Of a stretch of 64,000 bases of DNA, positions 1-8,358 are shown one piece after another. Below the pieces are notes generated by a model. The model saw only the letters and a list, made by a program, of their open reading frames with translations. It made no database searches and had not been told where the DNA came from. The position numbers were made by a program, and so were the translations under genes. Each line of letters begins with the position of its first letter. The stretch's first letter is position 1. The stretch is taken from contig NZ_CABPRU010000012.1 of NCBI RefSeq assembly GCF_902459705.1, positions 62,001-126,000 of the forward strand, written 5' to 3'. Source of the DNA: Pandoraea terrigena. GTDB lineage: Bacteria; Pseudomonadota; Gammaproteobacteria; Burkholderiales; Burkholderiaceae.

Positions 1-1
1 A

Positions 2-598
2 GCGACGCATCGTCACCTGCACGGTCAGTACAACGCACAGTTGGCGAAACAGGGACTGGTGAATCACTGGGAGAACTGGGCGACAGCGCGCATCCAGTGG
101 GCTCGCCGCCGCAAGCTTTCGCCGATGTACATGCTGGCCGTGACGGCTGCATACGAGCACTGCACCGCCGTATTTGGGGATGGGGCCCTTCGTTACGACC
201 GCTGGCTCGCGAAGGCCGAACCGAAAATGCGCCTGATGTGGCGCTGGCACGCGGCTGAGGAAACCGAGCACAAGGCGGTGGCGTTCGACCTCTATCGCGC
301 ACTCGGCGGCAGCGAGCGCCAACGCGTTCTCACCTATCTCTACGTGCTGTTCATGTTTGCGCTTGAGAGTCACGCGCAGACGATCAATAACCTCTGGCAC
401 GACGGCACACTCTTCAAACCCCGCACCTGGTGGGGATTCGCCACGATGTTCTTCGGACGCGATGGCGTCGTCTGGCGCAGCACCGGGCCAATGCTCAAGT
501 ACCTTCTGCCCTCGTTTCATCCGAACCGTCACGGCGATCCGGCGCTCGCCGAAAGATGGCTTGCGGCGCATCACGACAAGTGGCGGGCGGTTCGCTGA
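2..598 (+). CDS. Predicted metal-dependent hydrolase (PF10118), 5'-truncated
   Basis: The reading frame is open from base 2, so the gene starts outside the window; the TTG at 41 is unlikely to be the true start. The visible 198 codons contain HLHGQYN near the left edge and AAEETEHKAVAFDLY further in. These His/Glu-rich segments resemble the diiron-like core of the PF10118 'predicted metal-dependent hydrolase' family, whose members are usually about 270 aa, so roughly the C-terminal two thirds is present. Trp and aromatic residues are abundant in the C-terminal part. The physiological substrate of the family is unknown to me. The gene ends at a TGA with no clear terminator, just before a large non-coding repeat block. 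The family call is fairly confident; the function is not. Confidence 0.7.
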   Translation, partial: ATHRHLHGQYNAQLAKQGLVNHWENWATARIQWARRRKLSPMYMLAVTAAYEHCTAVFGDGALRYDRWLAKAEPKMRLMWRWHAAEETEHKAVAFDLYRALGGSERQRVLTYLYVLFMFALESHAQTINNLWHDGTLFKPRTWWGFATMFFGRDGVVWRSTGPMLKYLLPSFHPNRHGDPALAERWLAAHHDKWRAVR

Positions 599-635
599 CT
601 TTCGCTCGATTCTCCTGTTTGTTTCCTGCTGCTGG

Positions 636-901
636 GGGCCTACCCCTCGCTAATCTCTACGGTCGGACGCCGGGCCGGCACCCGTTTTCGTCGCTCCACG
701 AAATTCGCTTTGGAAAACGGGTACCGGCCCGACGTCTCGAAACGCGCCCACTCATCGTTGCAACCTCCCCCACTCCCCACCTCACCGTACTCCCGCGCAT
801 CATCGTCACGATGACACCGTCTTCTCTTGCGCCCAGGCTCTCGCCGACCGTCCCCACGTGCTTCGCATCTGCTGGTGACGATCGGCGAGAGCCTCGTCAT
901 C
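636..901 (+). repeat. Left arm of long inverted repeat with nested hairpin
   Basis: This arm is the reverse complement of 1245-1510 (position sum about 2146). The core 661-743 matches 1403-1485 exactly over 83 bases, while the flanks are clearly related but diverged (roughly 80 percent by eye). Within the core, 671-689 and 713-731 form a 19-bp stem with one mismatch and a 23-base loop. The arm is therefore a hairpin inside a larger hairpin. Confidence 0.85.
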
Positions 902-910
902 CCCCAAGCA

Positions 911-1192
911 CTTCCCCACGCCCGGTATCGCAACGTCATCGTGAAATGGTTCTCGCTCTACGCGGACGCGTTCCGACACGCTTCGCCACGCCCCGGCATC
1001 GCGATGTCGTCGCGAACCGTTTCAGGCTCTGGTAGAACGCATTGCGAAGCGCTTCGCCACGCCCGGCATCGTGATGTCGTCGTAACGTGTTTCTCGCCTT
1101 GATTAGGCCCATTCCGAAACACCTGGTCGAGCCTGGCGTCGTGGCGTGGTAGCGAAACGCTTCAGGTCCGGGGTAGTCCCATTGTGTTGCAG
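911..1192 (+). repeat. Four-copy degenerate tandem repeat, period about 70 bp
   Basis: Units start near 911, 981, 1052 and 1122. The first three begin CTTCSCCACGCCC and carry a recurring GGCATCGCGATGTCGTCG-like segment; the fourth is more diverged (CTGGTCGAGCCTGGCGTCG). The array fills the space between the two arms of the inverted repeat. A 14-bp palindrome, GCGAAGCGCTTCGC, lies at the boundary of the second and third units. No unit codes for anything recognisable. Confidence 0.75.
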
Positions 1193-1244
1193 CGTCGTCG
1201 GCAGCCATGGCCTATGTGGACTGGGCGGCGAGAGGTACTGATGA

Positions 1245-1510
1245 GATGTCGAGGGTCTCGCCGTCCGTCACCAGCAGATGCGCAGCACGTGGGGACGGGC
1301 GGCGAGACCCTGGGCGCATGAAGAGGCGGTGTCATCGTGACGGAGAGATTGGCGATTGTGGCGGGGTGGGTGCTTGGGGAGGTTGCGACGATGGGGGGGA
1401 GTGTTTCGAGACGTCGGGCCGGTACCCGTTTTCCAAAGCGAATTTCGTGGAGCGACGAAAACGGGTGCCGGCCCGGCGTCCGACCGCAGAGGTTGGCGCG
1501 GGGTAGGCCC
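1245..1510 (-). repeat. Right arm of long inverted repeat with nested hairpin
   Basis: This is the mirror copy of the left arm, with the identical 83-base core at 1403-1485 and the same internal 19-bp-stem hairpin. The outer end falls in a GGGTAGGCCCGG segment that pairs with GGGGGCCTACCCC at 636-648. No transposase lies inside or beside the pair, and I could not make out target-site duplications. Confidence 0.85.
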
Positions 1511-1743
1511 GGTATCCGCGTACGCCCCAAAGATGTGCCCCAAACAACGGAATACCGAGTATCAACGCCGAGTGATATGCCACAAGCGGCATCTTGATAA
1601 TAATGATCACGCCTCAAAGCAGCACCGAGACCCGCGCAACGTGAAGTCAGTGTGTCAATGACTCAGGCGTGCCCCCTTGCACCGTTCGGTGAGAAGCGAA
1701 GTTCAGAGGCACGCACAAATCAAAACGAGACGGAGACACAGAC

Positions 1744-2784
1744 ATGAGCAAGGCAGCAGGTTGGCTGCGGGGCGCGTTCGCCCTCGCGGTCTGCGGCGTA
1801 GCGGGCGTCGCCCATGCGCAATCGAACATATCGCTTTACGGTCAGGTCGACGCCTGGGTCGGCGCCGCCAAAACGCCCGGCGGCGAGCGCGCCTGGACGC
1901 AAGGCGGCGGCGGAATGTCCACGTCGTACTGGGGCATGAAGGGCACGGAAGATCTCGGCGACGGCCTCAAGGCGATCTTCGCGCTGGAGGATTTCTTCCT
2001 GCCCCAAAGCGGACATTATGGCCGCTTCACGGGCGACAGCCTTTTCTCCCGCAATGCCTATGTCGGCCTACAGTCGAATACGCTCGGTACGGTCACGATG
2101 GGCCGTCTCACCACGTCGTATTTCGTCTCGACGATCCTGTTCAACCCGTTCGTTGACTCCTATACGTTTAGCCCGATGGTCTATCAGACGTTCGTCGGCC
2201 TCGCGGGTCAAGGCATCGTCGGTGATTCGGGATGGAACAACGCCGTGATGTACGCCACGCCGGATTACAAGGGACTCGGGGCAAGCGTCTCCTATGCCTT
2301 CGGCAACAAGGCCGGTGAGACCGGACAGAACAAGTGGAGCGCCGCCGCGATGTATTTCCACGGCCCGCTCGCCGCCACGCTCGCCTATCAGCAGGTGAAG
2401 TTCGATTCCACGCCCGACGATCAGGCCGGCATCACCGGCTTTCGCAATCAGCAAGCGCTCCAGGCTGGCCTGACCTACGATTTTCATGTGGTCAAGCTCT
2501 ATGGCCAATATCAGTACATCAAGAACACGATCACCGGCGGCAACCTGACGTCGAACGGCGCGCAGTTCGGGATTTCGGTGCCACTCGGCGCAGGCAGTGC
2601 GATCGCGTCGTACGCCTATACGAAGAATTCAGGACGAAACGACGTCAGCCGAAATACCTGGGCCGTCGGTTACGACTACAACTTCTCGAAGCGCACAGAT
2701 CTTTACGTCGCCTATCTGAACGACAAGGTGTCCGGGCTGGAAGCCGGGAATACTTTTGGGGTGGGCATGCGTACCAAGTTCTGA
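1744..2784 (+). CDS. Gram-negative general porin (OmpC/PhoE class)
   Basis: This 346-aa outer-membrane porin carries a signal peptide of about 25 residues ending in GVAHA, after which the mature protein begins QSNISLYGQVDAWVG, a hallmark of betaproteobacterial trimeric porins. Further family signs are GMKGTEDLGDGLKAIF, a long run of alternating hydrophobic beta strands, and a C-terminal Phe (GVGMRTKF) recognised by the Bam machinery. Length fits the family (340-400 aa). The ATG at 1744 is preceded by a purine-rich ACGGAG. The gene stands alone upstream of an AzgA-type permease 91 bp away; whether the porin serves the same substrates is unknown. Pore specificity cannot be read from the sequence. 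Confidence 0.93.
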   Translation: MSKAAGWLRGAFALAVCGVAGVAHAQSNISLYGQVDAWVGAAKTPGGERAWTQGGGGMSTSYWGMKGTEDLGDGLKAIFALEDFFLPQSGHYGRFTGDSLFSRNAYVGLQSNTLGTVTMGRLTTSYFVSTILFNPFVDSYTFSPMVYQTFVGLAGQGIVGDSGWNNAVMYATPDYKGLGASVSYAFGNKAGETGQNKWSAAAMYFHGPLAATLAYQQVKFDSTPDDQAGITGFRNQQALQAGLTYDFHVVKLYGQYQYIKNTITGGNLTSNGAQFGISVPLGAGSAIASYAYTKNSGRNDVSRNTWAVGYDYNFSKRTDLYVAYLNDKVSGLEAGNTFGVGMRTKF

Positions 2785-2813
2785 CAAACTCCGCTGCACG
2801 GGCTCGCTCACAG

Positions 2814-2819
2814 TAAAAT
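2814..2819 (+). promoter_or_regulatory. Candidate -10 box for the downstream purine permease
   Basis: TAAAAT lies 57 bp upstream of the TTG start at 2876, in the gap after the porin. There is no convincing -35, so this is a weak call. Confidence 0.35.
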
Positions 2820-2875
2820 GCGCGCGCCCCCGCTGCACACGGACAACGGCATAACAAAGGCACAAGGAGAGCACG

Positions 2876-4168
2876 TTGCTGACTAAATTCTTCAAACTCC
2901 AGGAGCATGGCTCCAATGTACGCACCGAAATGGTGGCAGGTCTCACGACCTTCCTGACCATGTCGTACATCATTTTCGTCAACCCCAATATCCTCGGCAC
3001 CACGGGCATGGACAAGAGCGCCGTGTTCGTGGCGACGTGTCTCGCCGCCGCGATCGGCTCGGTGGTGATGGCGCTCATCGCCAACTACCCGATCGGCATG
3101 GCGCCGGGCATGGGGCTGAACGCCTTCTTCGCCTTCACGGTCGTGGGCGCAATGGGCTACTCGTGGCAGCAAGCCCTGGGAGCCGTGTTCATCTCAGGCT
3201 GCTTGTTCATCATCCTGACGGTGACGGGCATACGCTCCTGGCTAATTGCCGGGGTACCGAAATCGTTGCGATGTGCGATTGCCGCCGGTATCGGCCTGTT
3301 CCTCGCCATCATCGCGCTCGGTAACGCCGGCGTGGTCGTCGCCAATCCGGCAACGAAGATCGGCCTGGGCGATCTCCACGCCCCGCAAGCCCTGCTCGCA
3401 ATTTTCGGCTTCTTCCTGATTGCCGTGCTCGACGCCCTGCGCGTTCGTGGCGCGATCCTGATCGGCATCCTGGTCGTGACGATTCTCTCGATGGTGCTCG
3501 GCCTGAATCAGTTCCAGGGCGTATTCGCCATGCCGCCGAGCCTCGCGCCGACGTTCCTCAAGCTCGACATCCCGGGCGCGCTGCACGCGGGCTTCATTCA
3601 CGTCATTCTGGCCTTCGTGCTGGTCGAAGTGTTCGACGCAACCGGTACGCTGATGGGCGTGGCCAAGCGGGCCGGACTGCTCGAAGGTACCCATTACAAG
3701 GGCCTCGGCCGCGCACTCTTCGCCGATTCGATCGCGATTTTCTTCGGCTCGCTGCTGGGTACGAGCAGCACGACGGCCTACGTGGAAAGCGCCTCGGGTG
3801 TGCAGGCGGGCGGACGCACCGGCCTCACCGCGCTCACGATCGCCGCGCTCTTCATCCTCGCCCTCTTCATCGCGCCGCTGGCCGGTTCGGTGCCCGCCTA
3901 CGCGGCCGCACCGGCATTGCTCTACGTGGCCGGGTTGATGCTGCGCGAACTGCTCGACGTGGAATGGGACGACATCACCGAAGCCACCCCGGCCGCCTTG
4001 ACCGCCCTGGCGATGCCGTTCACGTATTCGATCGCCACCGGTCTGGCGTTCGGCTTCATCTCGTACGCCGTACTCAAGCTGTTCACGGGCCGCGCGAAGG
4101 ATGTCCACCCGGCCGCCTGGGTGATCGCCGTCCTCTTCGTGCTGAAGTACGCGTTCTTCCCGAGCTGA
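2876..4168 (+). CDS. AzgA-family purine permease (NCS2, adenine/guanine/hypoxanthine type)
   Basis: A 430-aa inner-membrane proton symporter for purine bases, with about 12-14 hydrophobic segments. The N-terminal SYIIFVNPNIL, the early GMAPGMGLNAFFAFTVV stretch and the ESASGVQAGGRTGLTAL segment are characteristic of the AzgA/AdeP-GhxP branch rather than the UraA/XanQ branch. The start is TTG, supported by AAGGAG at 2864-2869 with 6-nt spacing; no in-frame ATG fits as well. It is monocistronic and followed by a strong hairpin terminator. A paralogue of the same branch lies at 55576-57000 inside the purine locus. Exact base specificity is not readable. Confidence 0.9.
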   Translation: MLTKFFKLQEHGSNVRTEMVAGLTTFLTMSYIIFVNPNILGTTGMDKSAVFVATCLAAAIGSVVMALIANYPIGMAPGMGLNAFFAFTVVGAMGYSWQQALGAVFISGCLFIILTVTGIRSWLIAGVPKSLRCAIAAGIGLFLAIIALGNAGVVVANPATKIGLGDLHAPQALLAIFGFFLIAVLDALRVRGAILIGILVVTILSMVLGLNQFQGVFAMPPSLAPTFLKLDIPGALHAGFIHVILAFVLVEVFDATGTLMGVAKRAGLLEGTHYKGLGRALFADSIAIFFGSLLGTSSTTAYVESASGVQAGGRTGLTALTIAALFILALFIAPLAGSVPAYAAAPALLYVAGLMLRELLDVEWDDITEATPAALTALAMPFTYSIATGLAFGFISYAVLKLFTGRAKDVHPAAWVIAVLFVLKYAFFPS

Positions 4169-4192
4169 TCGATACGATGTCCCGATAGCACG

Positions 4193-4232
4193 ACGGCCCA
4201 CCGGCGTATCCGCCGGCGGGCCGTTTGCTTTT
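4193..4232 (+). terminator. Rho-independent terminator of purine permease
   Basis: ACGGCCC-A-CCGGCG, loop TATC, then CGCCGG-C-GGGCCGT, followed by TTGCTTTT. The stem has 13 pairs with one central mismatch. Confidence 0.85.
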
Positions 4233-4275
4233 GGAGCCTTCTCGCCGTCCCCGTCCTACCCACCCTGCGCGCCGC

Positions 4276-5001
4276 TCACGCCCTCGCCGCCGAGATCAAT
4301 TCGGCAAGCCCAGTACGATGGCGGCCCTGCGCGTCGAAGTTCTCCGGCAAAAGCCATTGCTCGAACCCCCGGCTGACGGCCGGCCATTCGCCATCGGTGA
4401 TCGAGAACCACGCGGTGTCCCGGCTACGCCCCCGGTAGACGATCGCCTGTCGGAATATGCCCTCGAACGTGAAGCCGTAGCGCGCCGCCGCGCGCCGCGA
4501 CGGGGCATTGAGCGCATCGCATTTCCACTCGTATCGGCGATACCCCAACGCGTCGAACGCCCGACGCATCAGCAAATACTGCGCCTCCGTGCCAGCACGC
4601 GTGCGCTTGAGCAACGGCGAGTACGCCACGTGCCCGACTTCAATCACCCCGTTCGCCACGTCGATGCGCATGAGCGCCAACGTCCCCACCGCCCGCCCCG
4701 TCTCCCGATCGATGATCGCGTAATGCAACGGATCGCTGGACGCCGCCATCTTGGTCACGCACGCGTAATAACTATCGAAATCCGGAAACGGGCCCGCACT
4801 CATGTAGGTCCAGTCGCGACCGTCCGCAGCACTGGCATATGCCTCGTACAAGTCCTTCGCATGACGCTCCACGTCGATCGGCTCTATCCGGCAGTAACGC
4901 CCGTCGATCGGCGCGCGCGGTGGTTGGGCACGGGGTGTCCAGTCCGGTAACGATGCACCGATGGGTTGGTCGTACTCGTTGAAATTCGGGGCGTCAGTCA
5001 T
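4276..5001 (-). CDS. GNAT-family N-acetyltransferase (RimJ/RimL-like)
   Basis: A 241-aa protein whose central region reads as a GNAT acetyltransferase: AVGTLALMRIDVANGVIEVGH as the beta4 region, RAGTEAQYLLMRRAFDALG as the acetyl-CoA loop and following helix, and KCDALNAPSRRAAARYGF as the classic 'N..S...A...GF' end. This layout matches the acetyltransf_3 (RimJ/RimL) branch, which acetylates protein N-termini or small amines. The substrate is unknown. The ATG at 5001 is preceded by CGGAG at good spacing. It is divergently transcribed from a MocR-type regulator across a 239-bp gap with repeated half-sites, which suggests, but does not prove, control by that regulator. Confidence 0.88.
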   Translation of the reverse strand: MTDAPNFNEYDQPIGASLPDWTPRAQPPRAPIDGRYCRIEPIDVERHAKDLYEAYASAADGRDWTYMSAGPFPDFDSYYACVTKMAASSDPLHYAIIDRETGRAVGTLALMRIDVANGVIEVGHVAYSPLLKRTRAGTEAQYLLMRRAFDALGYRRYEWKCDALNAPSRRAAARYGFTFEGIFRQAIVYRGRSRDTAWFSITDGEWPAVSRGFEQWLLPENFDAQGRHRTGLAELISAARA

Positions 5002-5048
5002 CTCGCTCGTCTCCGGAAGTTAGCGCAACACGCAAGGCGTGAGGTCTA

Positions 5049-5116
5049 AAGTATCGCTTCAGTGGTACGATGAAAAGCACCATACTTTGACGATCTCATG
5101 GTGCCATACACTTAAT
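5049..5116. promoter_or_regulatory. Divergent regulator-target region with repeated half-sites
   Basis: AAGTAT at 5049-5054 and ATACTT at 5083-5088 form a dyad, and TGGTAC (5063-5068), GCACCATACTT (5078-5088) and GGTGCCATACACTT (5100-5113) are related half-sites. TTGACG (5087-5092), an 18-bp gap and CTTAAT (5111-5116) could be the promoter reading towards the MocR gene. Mixed direct and inverted half-sites over a promoter are typical of MocR regulators. Binding by this protein is inferred. Confidence 0.5.
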
Positions 5117-5240
5117 CCACCGCTCGGCAAGCCAGACCGAAGCCCCGCCACTCAAACCGTGCGCCAACGCGCAGCGGGACGGGGCTCCGGTCCAACCATA
5201 CACGCCTTCCCCCTAACACCACTCGCCTCTCGCTCCCGAC

Positions 5241-6860
5241 ATGTCCGCCTCCGCGTCCCCCAAATCCCGTCCCGGCACCCCGGATGCGCTTCCGGAGAAC
5301 GTCGCCGCACTGTTCGATAGCCCCCTGACGATCGGACCCAGGCGCGCAGGCACCTCCCTCCAAAAACAACTCCTCTCTCGTCTCAAACACGCCATTCTCG
5401 AAGGCCGTCTGCCCGCCGGTGCCCGACTGCCTGCCTCACGCACGCTCGCCGAAGACCTCGCCATTTCACGCAACACGGTCTCGATCGTCTACGACCAACT
5501 GGCCGCCGAAGGTTTCGTCGTGCCCCATCGACTTGGCACCCGCGTCGCCCAACTCTCCCTCGATCCACACTTCGCCGACAAAGCCCCAAACACCGCCAAC
5601 GCGCCGACATCGAAGGCAAATGACGCGGTGGCAAGCCCCGCCCGCGCACAGGACGATCATGCCGCGACACCACTCGCCTCCCGCCGCATCCAACGCCTGC
5701 CCGCAACGCGCCACGCCGCCCGCGCCGACGAAACGCCCCTGCCGTTCACGCCAGGCGTCCCAGCGCTCACCCGCTTTCCGACCAGTACCTGGCGGCGCAC
5801 GCTCGAACGCGTGATGCGCGACGCCCAACCTCGCCACTATCATTACGGCGACCCCCTCGGCGAACCCGCGCTGCGGGATGCCATTGCCGCCCACTTGCGT
5901 ATCTCGCGCGGGGTACGTTGCGATGCCACGCAAGTCGTGATCACGGAAGGCGCGCACGAGGCGCTGATTCTCTGCGTCCGCCTGCTCACGGACCCCGGCG
6001 ATACGGTGTGGATGGAAGACCCTGGCTATCGCGGCGCGAAGGCCGCTTTCCATTCAGGCGATGTCCGCCTTCATGCCCTGCGCGTCGACGATGAGGGCGT
6101 CGTGATTCCGGAAGGAGCGTGGGAACGCACGCCGCCGCGACTGGTTTATGTCACGCCGTCGCACCAGTATCCGCTCGGTAGCGTGCTGTCAGCCTCGCGC
6201 CGTCTTGATCTGATCGCGCAGGCGCGGCGCCATGGTGCCTGGATTCTGGAAGACGATTACGACAGCGAGTTTCGCCATCAAGGTGAGCCGATCGCCGCGA
6301 TGCAGGGGATGGTGTCAGATGCGCCCGTGGTCTACGTGGGCACGTTCAGCAAGACGATGTTTCCCGCGCTGCGCCTCGGCTTCCTGATTCTGCCGACGGC
6401 ACTTGCCTCGCAAGCCCGCGACGCCCTCGACGAACTCCTGCGCGGCGGTCATCGTTTCGAACAACTGGCACTCGCGGAATTCATTCGCAGCGGCCAGTTT
6501 GCCCGGCATCTCGGTCGCATGCGACGACTCTATCGGGAACGTCAGACGGCCTTGCGCGACGCGCTGGCCGTCCATTTCGACCCGGCGTATGCGGTGATCG
6601 GCGAGCGCTGCGGCCTGCACCTGACGGTACGGCTCGACCCCGCGTTCCCGGACAAGGCCATCGTGGCCGCTGCGCAGCGCGAAGGCATCGGCCCCCGCGC
6701 CCTGTCGAGCTTCGCACTCGATCCCCACCCCACGGATAACGGACTGGTGATCGGCTACGGCGATACGGACGCGCCACGCATCCCCGGCCTGATCAAGCGG
6801 CTCGCCGCGATCGTGGCAACGCAGAAGGTGGGGAAGGTCGCGACGTTGGCGGTGGATTGA
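5241..6860 (+). CDS. MocR-family regulator (GntR wHTH fused to PLP aminotransferase fold)
   Basis: A 539-aa fusion protein. Residues about 30-100 are a GntR-type winged helix (LPASRTLAEDLAISRNTV, then YDQLAAEGFV). A long low-complexity linker follows to about residue 165. The rest is a fold-type I aminotransferase domain with EDDYDSEF and the PLP-lysine motif VGTFSKTMFPALRLGF, so the cofactor-binding Lys is present. MocR proteins (PdxR, GabR) sense PLP or an amine/amino acid and regulate a divergent or adjacent gene. Here the divergent neighbour is a GNAT acetyltransferase, and an MFS exporter converges from the other side. The ligand cannot be deduced. The ATG at 5241 has little Shine-Dalgarno signal. 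Confidence 0.9.
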   Translation: MSASASPKSRPGTPDALPENVAALFDSPLTIGPRRAGTSLQKQLLSRLKHAILEGRLPAGARLPASRTLAEDLAISRNTVSIVYDQLAAEGFVVPHRLGTRVAQLSLDPHFADKAPNTANAPTSKANDAVASPARAQDDHAATPLASRRIQRLPATRHAARADETPLPFTPGVPALTRFPTSTWRRTLERVMRDAQPRHYHYGDPLGEPALRDAIAAHLRISRGVRCDATQVVITEGAHEALILCVRLLTDPGDTVWMEDPGYRGAKAAFHSGDVRLHALRVDDEGVVIPEGAWERTPPRLVYVTPSHQYPLGSVLSASRRLDLIAQARRHGAWILEDDYDSEFRHQGEPIAAMQGMVSDAPVVYVGTFSKTMFPALRLGFLILPTALASQARDALDELLRGGHRFEQLALAEFIRSGQFARHLGRMRRLYRERQTALRDALAVHFDPAYAVIGERCGLHLTVRLDPAFPDKAIVAAAQREGIGPRALSSFALDPHPTDNGLVIGYGDTDAPRIPGLIKRLAAIVATQKVGKVATLAVD

Positions 6861-6878
6861 ATCTGCCGCCGCCCGGCA

Positions 6879-8099
6879 TTACGCCGTCTGCACGACTTTC
6901 TTGTCGGCGTCGCGAGCCTGCTCGGCTCGCGCCATCCACAGCGTGAGCAAGACGGCCGCCACCGCAGCCACCGACGCACACAGGTAGACCTCGGCATAGC
7001 CATAGGCACCCACGATCAGGCCCGCCACCGGCCCGGTCACGCCCAGCGCCACGTCGAGGAACACGGAGTACGCGCCAAGTGCCGCGCCACGGTTTTGTGC
7101 CGGCACCAGGTTGACGGCCGCCACGCCCAGGGACGGGAACACGAGCGAGAATCCAGCCCCCGAGAGCGCCGCCCCCAGCAACGCCGTGAATCCCGTCGGC
7201 GCTATCCCGAGCACGATCAGGCCGAATGCCTCGAGCGCGAATGACGTCATGGCCACACGGTAGCCGCCGAAGCGCCCGATGCTGCTGCCGAAAAGCAGTC
7301 GTACGCCCATGAAGCACAAGCCGAACGCGGTCAGCGCCAGCGCCGCGTTGTCCCAATGATGGCTCGCGTAGTAGAGGGTGACGAACGTGGAGATGGCGCC
7401 GAAACCGATGGATCCCAGCGCGAGCCCCATGCCGAACGGCAACACGCGGCCGAGCACGGCCCGGAATGCAAGACGCTCGCCATGGATGACGGGCGTCGCA
7501 CGCTTCATGCGCGCGAGCAGCAAGCCAACGACGCCCGCCAGCGCAATCGCCACGCCAAGCACTTCGATGCCGTATGCATTGTCGAGGGCAACGCCAAGCG
7601 GCGCGCCCAGCGCAAGCGCACCGTAAGTCGCCACGCCGTTCCACGAGATGACGCGCGCCGTATGCGACGGCCCCACCTGGCCAATGCCCCACATGATCGC
7701 GCCCGTCGATACCCAGCTCTCACCAAAGCCAAGCACGAGACGCCCGAAAACCAGCGTGAGAAGCGCCAGCCACGGCACACCGGAAAACATGCCGCCCAAG
7801 GCCACGAGCAACCCGGACGCGCCACAGGCTACGATCCCGCACAACACCGTACGTTTAGGTCCCCAGGCGTCGGCCGTGCGCCCGGCATAAGGCCGAGAAA
7901 GCAGCGTCGCAAGGTACTGAACGCTGATGGCCAGCCCGGCAATGACCGAGCTGTACGCGAGATCGACATGCACGAACGACGGCAACACCGCGAGCGGCAA
8001 TCCGATCGTCAGATAGCAGAGGAACGTGAAGAACACGGTGGAGACGATCTGCACCGTCGTGGCGATCGGCGGGTTCGCGGAGCGGGTGTCGTTGGGCAT
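6879..8099 (-). CDS. MFS transporter (YfcJ/YhhS-like)
   Basis: A 12-TM major-facilitator exporter or permease of 406 aa. The first TM block starts [20 protein letters not shown], the loop 2-3 motif A appears as [15 protein letters not shown], and [13 protein letters not shown] marks TM4. This pattern resembles the YfcJ/YhhS group, for which substrates are poorly defined. I place the start at the ATG at 8099 ([11 protein letters not shown]). A longer frame reaches a TTG at 8180, but its extra 27 residues are Arg-rich and do not look like the family. It converges on the MocR gene with only 18 bp between stops. The substrate is unknown. Confidence 0.85.
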   Translation of the reverse strand: MPNDTRSANPPIATTVQIVSTVFFTFLCYLTIGLPLAVLPSFVHVDLAYSSVIAGLAISVQYLATLLSRPYAGRTADAWGPKRTVLCGIVACGASGLLVALGGMFSGVPWLALLTLVFGRLVLGFGESWVSTGAIMWGIGQVGPSHTARVISWNGVATYGALALGAPLGVALDNAYGIEVLGVAIALAGVVGLLLARMKRATPVIHGERLAFRAVLGRVLPFGMGLALGSIGFGAISTFVTLYYASHHWDNAALALTAFGLCFMGVRLLFGSSIGRFGGYRVAMTSFALEAFGLIVLGIAPTGFTALLGAALSGAGFSLVFPSLGVAAVNLVPAQNRGAALGAYSVFLDVALGVTGPVAGLIVGAYGYAEVYLCASVAAVAAVLLTLWMARAEQARDADKKVVQTA

Positions 8100-8197
8100 T
8101 GCGCAGGAGTTCAGGAATCGACGAAACCCCAGGACGCGCCAACCCGCGCGATGGGCAAGCATCCGCACGGGCCAACTCAATCCTAGGGTTTTCCCGG

Positions 8198-8228
8198 ATG
8201 ATACGCGGTTTCCCGACTTTTGTGTAAA
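8198..8228 (-). promoter_or_regulatory. Candidate promoter of the MFS gene
   Basis: On the minus strand, TTTACA (8223-8228) and TATCAT (8198-8203) are separated by 19 bp. This would give a leader of about 90 nt to the ATG at 8099. The spacing is longer than ideal. Confidence 0.35.
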
Positions 8229-8358
8229 CGCTTAACAATGATCTCGCGACGGTTTCCGACGATAGCCCGTCGCGCACCGCGCCGATCCTGCCTACGCCCT
8301 CAGACGCCCAGGCCCCAACCGCCGTTACGGCCCGTGTGGGGCCGGCGTCCTACACCGC

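Larger units (their letters stand above)
599..1743. other. 1.1-kb non-coding block between hydrolase and porin
   Basis: No frame here has the character of a real protein: the open frames are Arg/Pro/Ser-rich, occur on both strands and mirror each other because of the inverted repeat. The block consists of two inverted arms (636-901 and 1245-1510) around a degenerate tandem repeat (911-1192). The last 230 bases lead into the porin and hold its ribosome-binding region (GACGGAGACACAGAC before the ATG at 1744). Confidence 0.75.

Noticed and set aside
911-1192. Tandem repeat considered as a CRISPR array
   Set aside because: The repeats are contiguous 70-bp units without unique spacers, only four copies, diverged from each other, and no cas gene is near.
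640-1617. Arg/Pro/Ser-rich open frames in the repeat block
   Set aside because: They occur as mirror pairs produced by the inverted repeat and have no family features or ribosome-binding sites.
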